From positions 268,088 to 332,087 of the forward strand of contig NZ_GG688319.1 of the NCBI RefSeq assembly GCF_000156195.1: a stretch of DNA of 64,000 nt. The letters are read 5' to 3'. Origin of the DNA: Bacteroides finegoldii DSM 17565. GTDB lineage: Bacteria > Bacteroidota > Bacteroidia > Bacteroidales > Bacteroidaceae. Made by a program: the position numbers and the translations under genes. Positions 63,652 through 64,000 of the stretch are shown here, piece by piece (position 1 is the stretch's first letter; the number at the start of each line of letters is the position of its first letter). Below the pieces are notes generated by a model that worked only from the letters and a program-made list of their open reading frames with translations, did not search any database and was not told the origin of the DNA.

Positions 63652-63789
63652 ATGAAAAAGAATGCAAATGAAAAGATTATGATGTTACAGTACCGTATCA
63701 AACGCTATCAAGCAATGGGAAACGGCGCTATGTGCCAAACCTTGAACGGTAAACTTCAAAAACTGCTGTCACAGCAGGTAGCCATGTAA
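63652..63789 (+). CDS. Small basic protein, 45 residues
   Basis: ATG at 63652 after GAGG; sequence MKKNANEKIMMLQYRIKRYQ, then AMGNGAMCQTLNGKLQKLLS and QQVAM. It is helical and basic. A TACCTTTG box lies about 75 bases upstream and a strong terminator follows, so it is an independent short gene. Function unknown. Confidence 0.55.
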   Translation: MKKNANEKIMMLQYRIKRYQAMGNGAMCQTLNGKLQKLLSQQVAM

Positions 63790-63831
63790 ATAAACACACT
63801 AATTAGGGATATTCCTAAAATAATAAAATTT

Positions 63832-63868
63832 AAGGCAACTACTTCATTGCGAATTAGTTGCCTTTTTT
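63832..63868 (+). terminator. Rho-independent terminator
   Basis: AAGGCAACTA (63832-63841) pairs with TAGTTGCCTT (63855-63864), with a run of T. It ends the 45-residue gene. Confidence 0.85.
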
Positions 63869-63937
63869 GTATCTTTAAGCATTCCCCCCAAAAAACGGTT
63901 TGACGGCCAAAACGGGGGTAATCTAAAATAAAAACAC

Positions 63938-64000
63938 ATGGTAAAGATACAAAAAATCTCAGAAATCGAACCTTGTTTAGGTTTTACCGAGTTCGATATG
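63938..64000 (+). CDS. Start of a gene cut by the right edge
   Basis: ATG at 63938 opens 21 codons, MVKIQKISEIEPCLGFTEFD, that run off the window. Too short to identify. Confidence 0.4.
   Translation, partial: MVKIQKISEIEPCLGFTEFDM

Overview
The window is a chromosomal segment of a gut Bacteroides, most likely from the ovatus/xylanisolvens/thetaiotaomicron clade. The signs are SusC/SusD genes, a CepA-type cephalosporinase, IS1380-family elements, promoters of the Bacteroides type (TTTG, about 19 bases, TAnnTTTG), an H1-like small protein, DUF5020, and a zapA/rny locus. The species is inferred from family-level recognition; no search was run.

Bases 1-1183 hold a partial minus-strand gene that may be a kleisin-like subunit of an SMC-type complex. 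Bases 1347-13486 are a foreign composite element. Two IS1380-family copies in the same orientation (1347-3054 and 11893-13486) enclose Firmicute-like, AT-rich resistance genes: a frameshifted mef macrolide pump, the MYLIFM leader and msr(D), a nucleotidyltransferase, a vat streptogramin acetyltransferase and erm(G), then a methyltransferase and an HD-domain protein. Behind these lie a decayed IS with 25-bp inverted repeats, a cut-off gene end, a cluster of hairpins and a small Cys-rich protein. The outer ends of the pair carry the same TTTAA (1342-1346 and 13487-13491), as expected of a target duplication. Joining the flanks puts a perfect Bacteroides promoter (1291-1321) just upstream of the cepA-like beta-lactamase (13506), so the element appears to have separated that gene from its promoter. 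The second IS copy carries a candidate outward promoter (13432-13464).

From 13.5 to 64 kb the gene set is ordinary Bacteroides core and accessory content: a VOC-GNAT-GNAT fusion, an M20 peptidase, a MaoC protein, an RluA synthase, a MATE pump, TrkH, SDR, a VapD-like pair, an epimerase-lipocalin fusion, MltD, a Kv-type channel, MgtC, the TIGR03915/TIGR03916 pair, a KamA-type radical SAM enzyme, a xanthine permease with a Tsx-like porin, a SusCD pair, tRNA-Trp, a vWA protein, a phospholipid synthesis cluster with an ECF sigma factor, the lutABC lactate operon with a pyridoxal kinase, an HU/helicase-like pair, and zapA-rny.

Broken genes are unusually frequent. Single-base frameshifts hit mef, cepA, trkH and susC; an in-frame stop hits the epimerase-lipocalin gene; and three genes (choloylglycine hydrolase, SGNH hydrolase, cutC) are reduced to their two ends. 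The homopolymer indels could be assembly errors; the internal deletions are harder to explain that way.

Best candidates for new biology are the HU/degenerate-helicase pair with its 22-bp repeats and 18-bp inverted repeat (58.0-60.7 kb), the TIGR03915/03916 pair, the VapD-like pair, the epimerase-lipocalin fusion, and the hairpin cluster at 11.37-11.6 kb.
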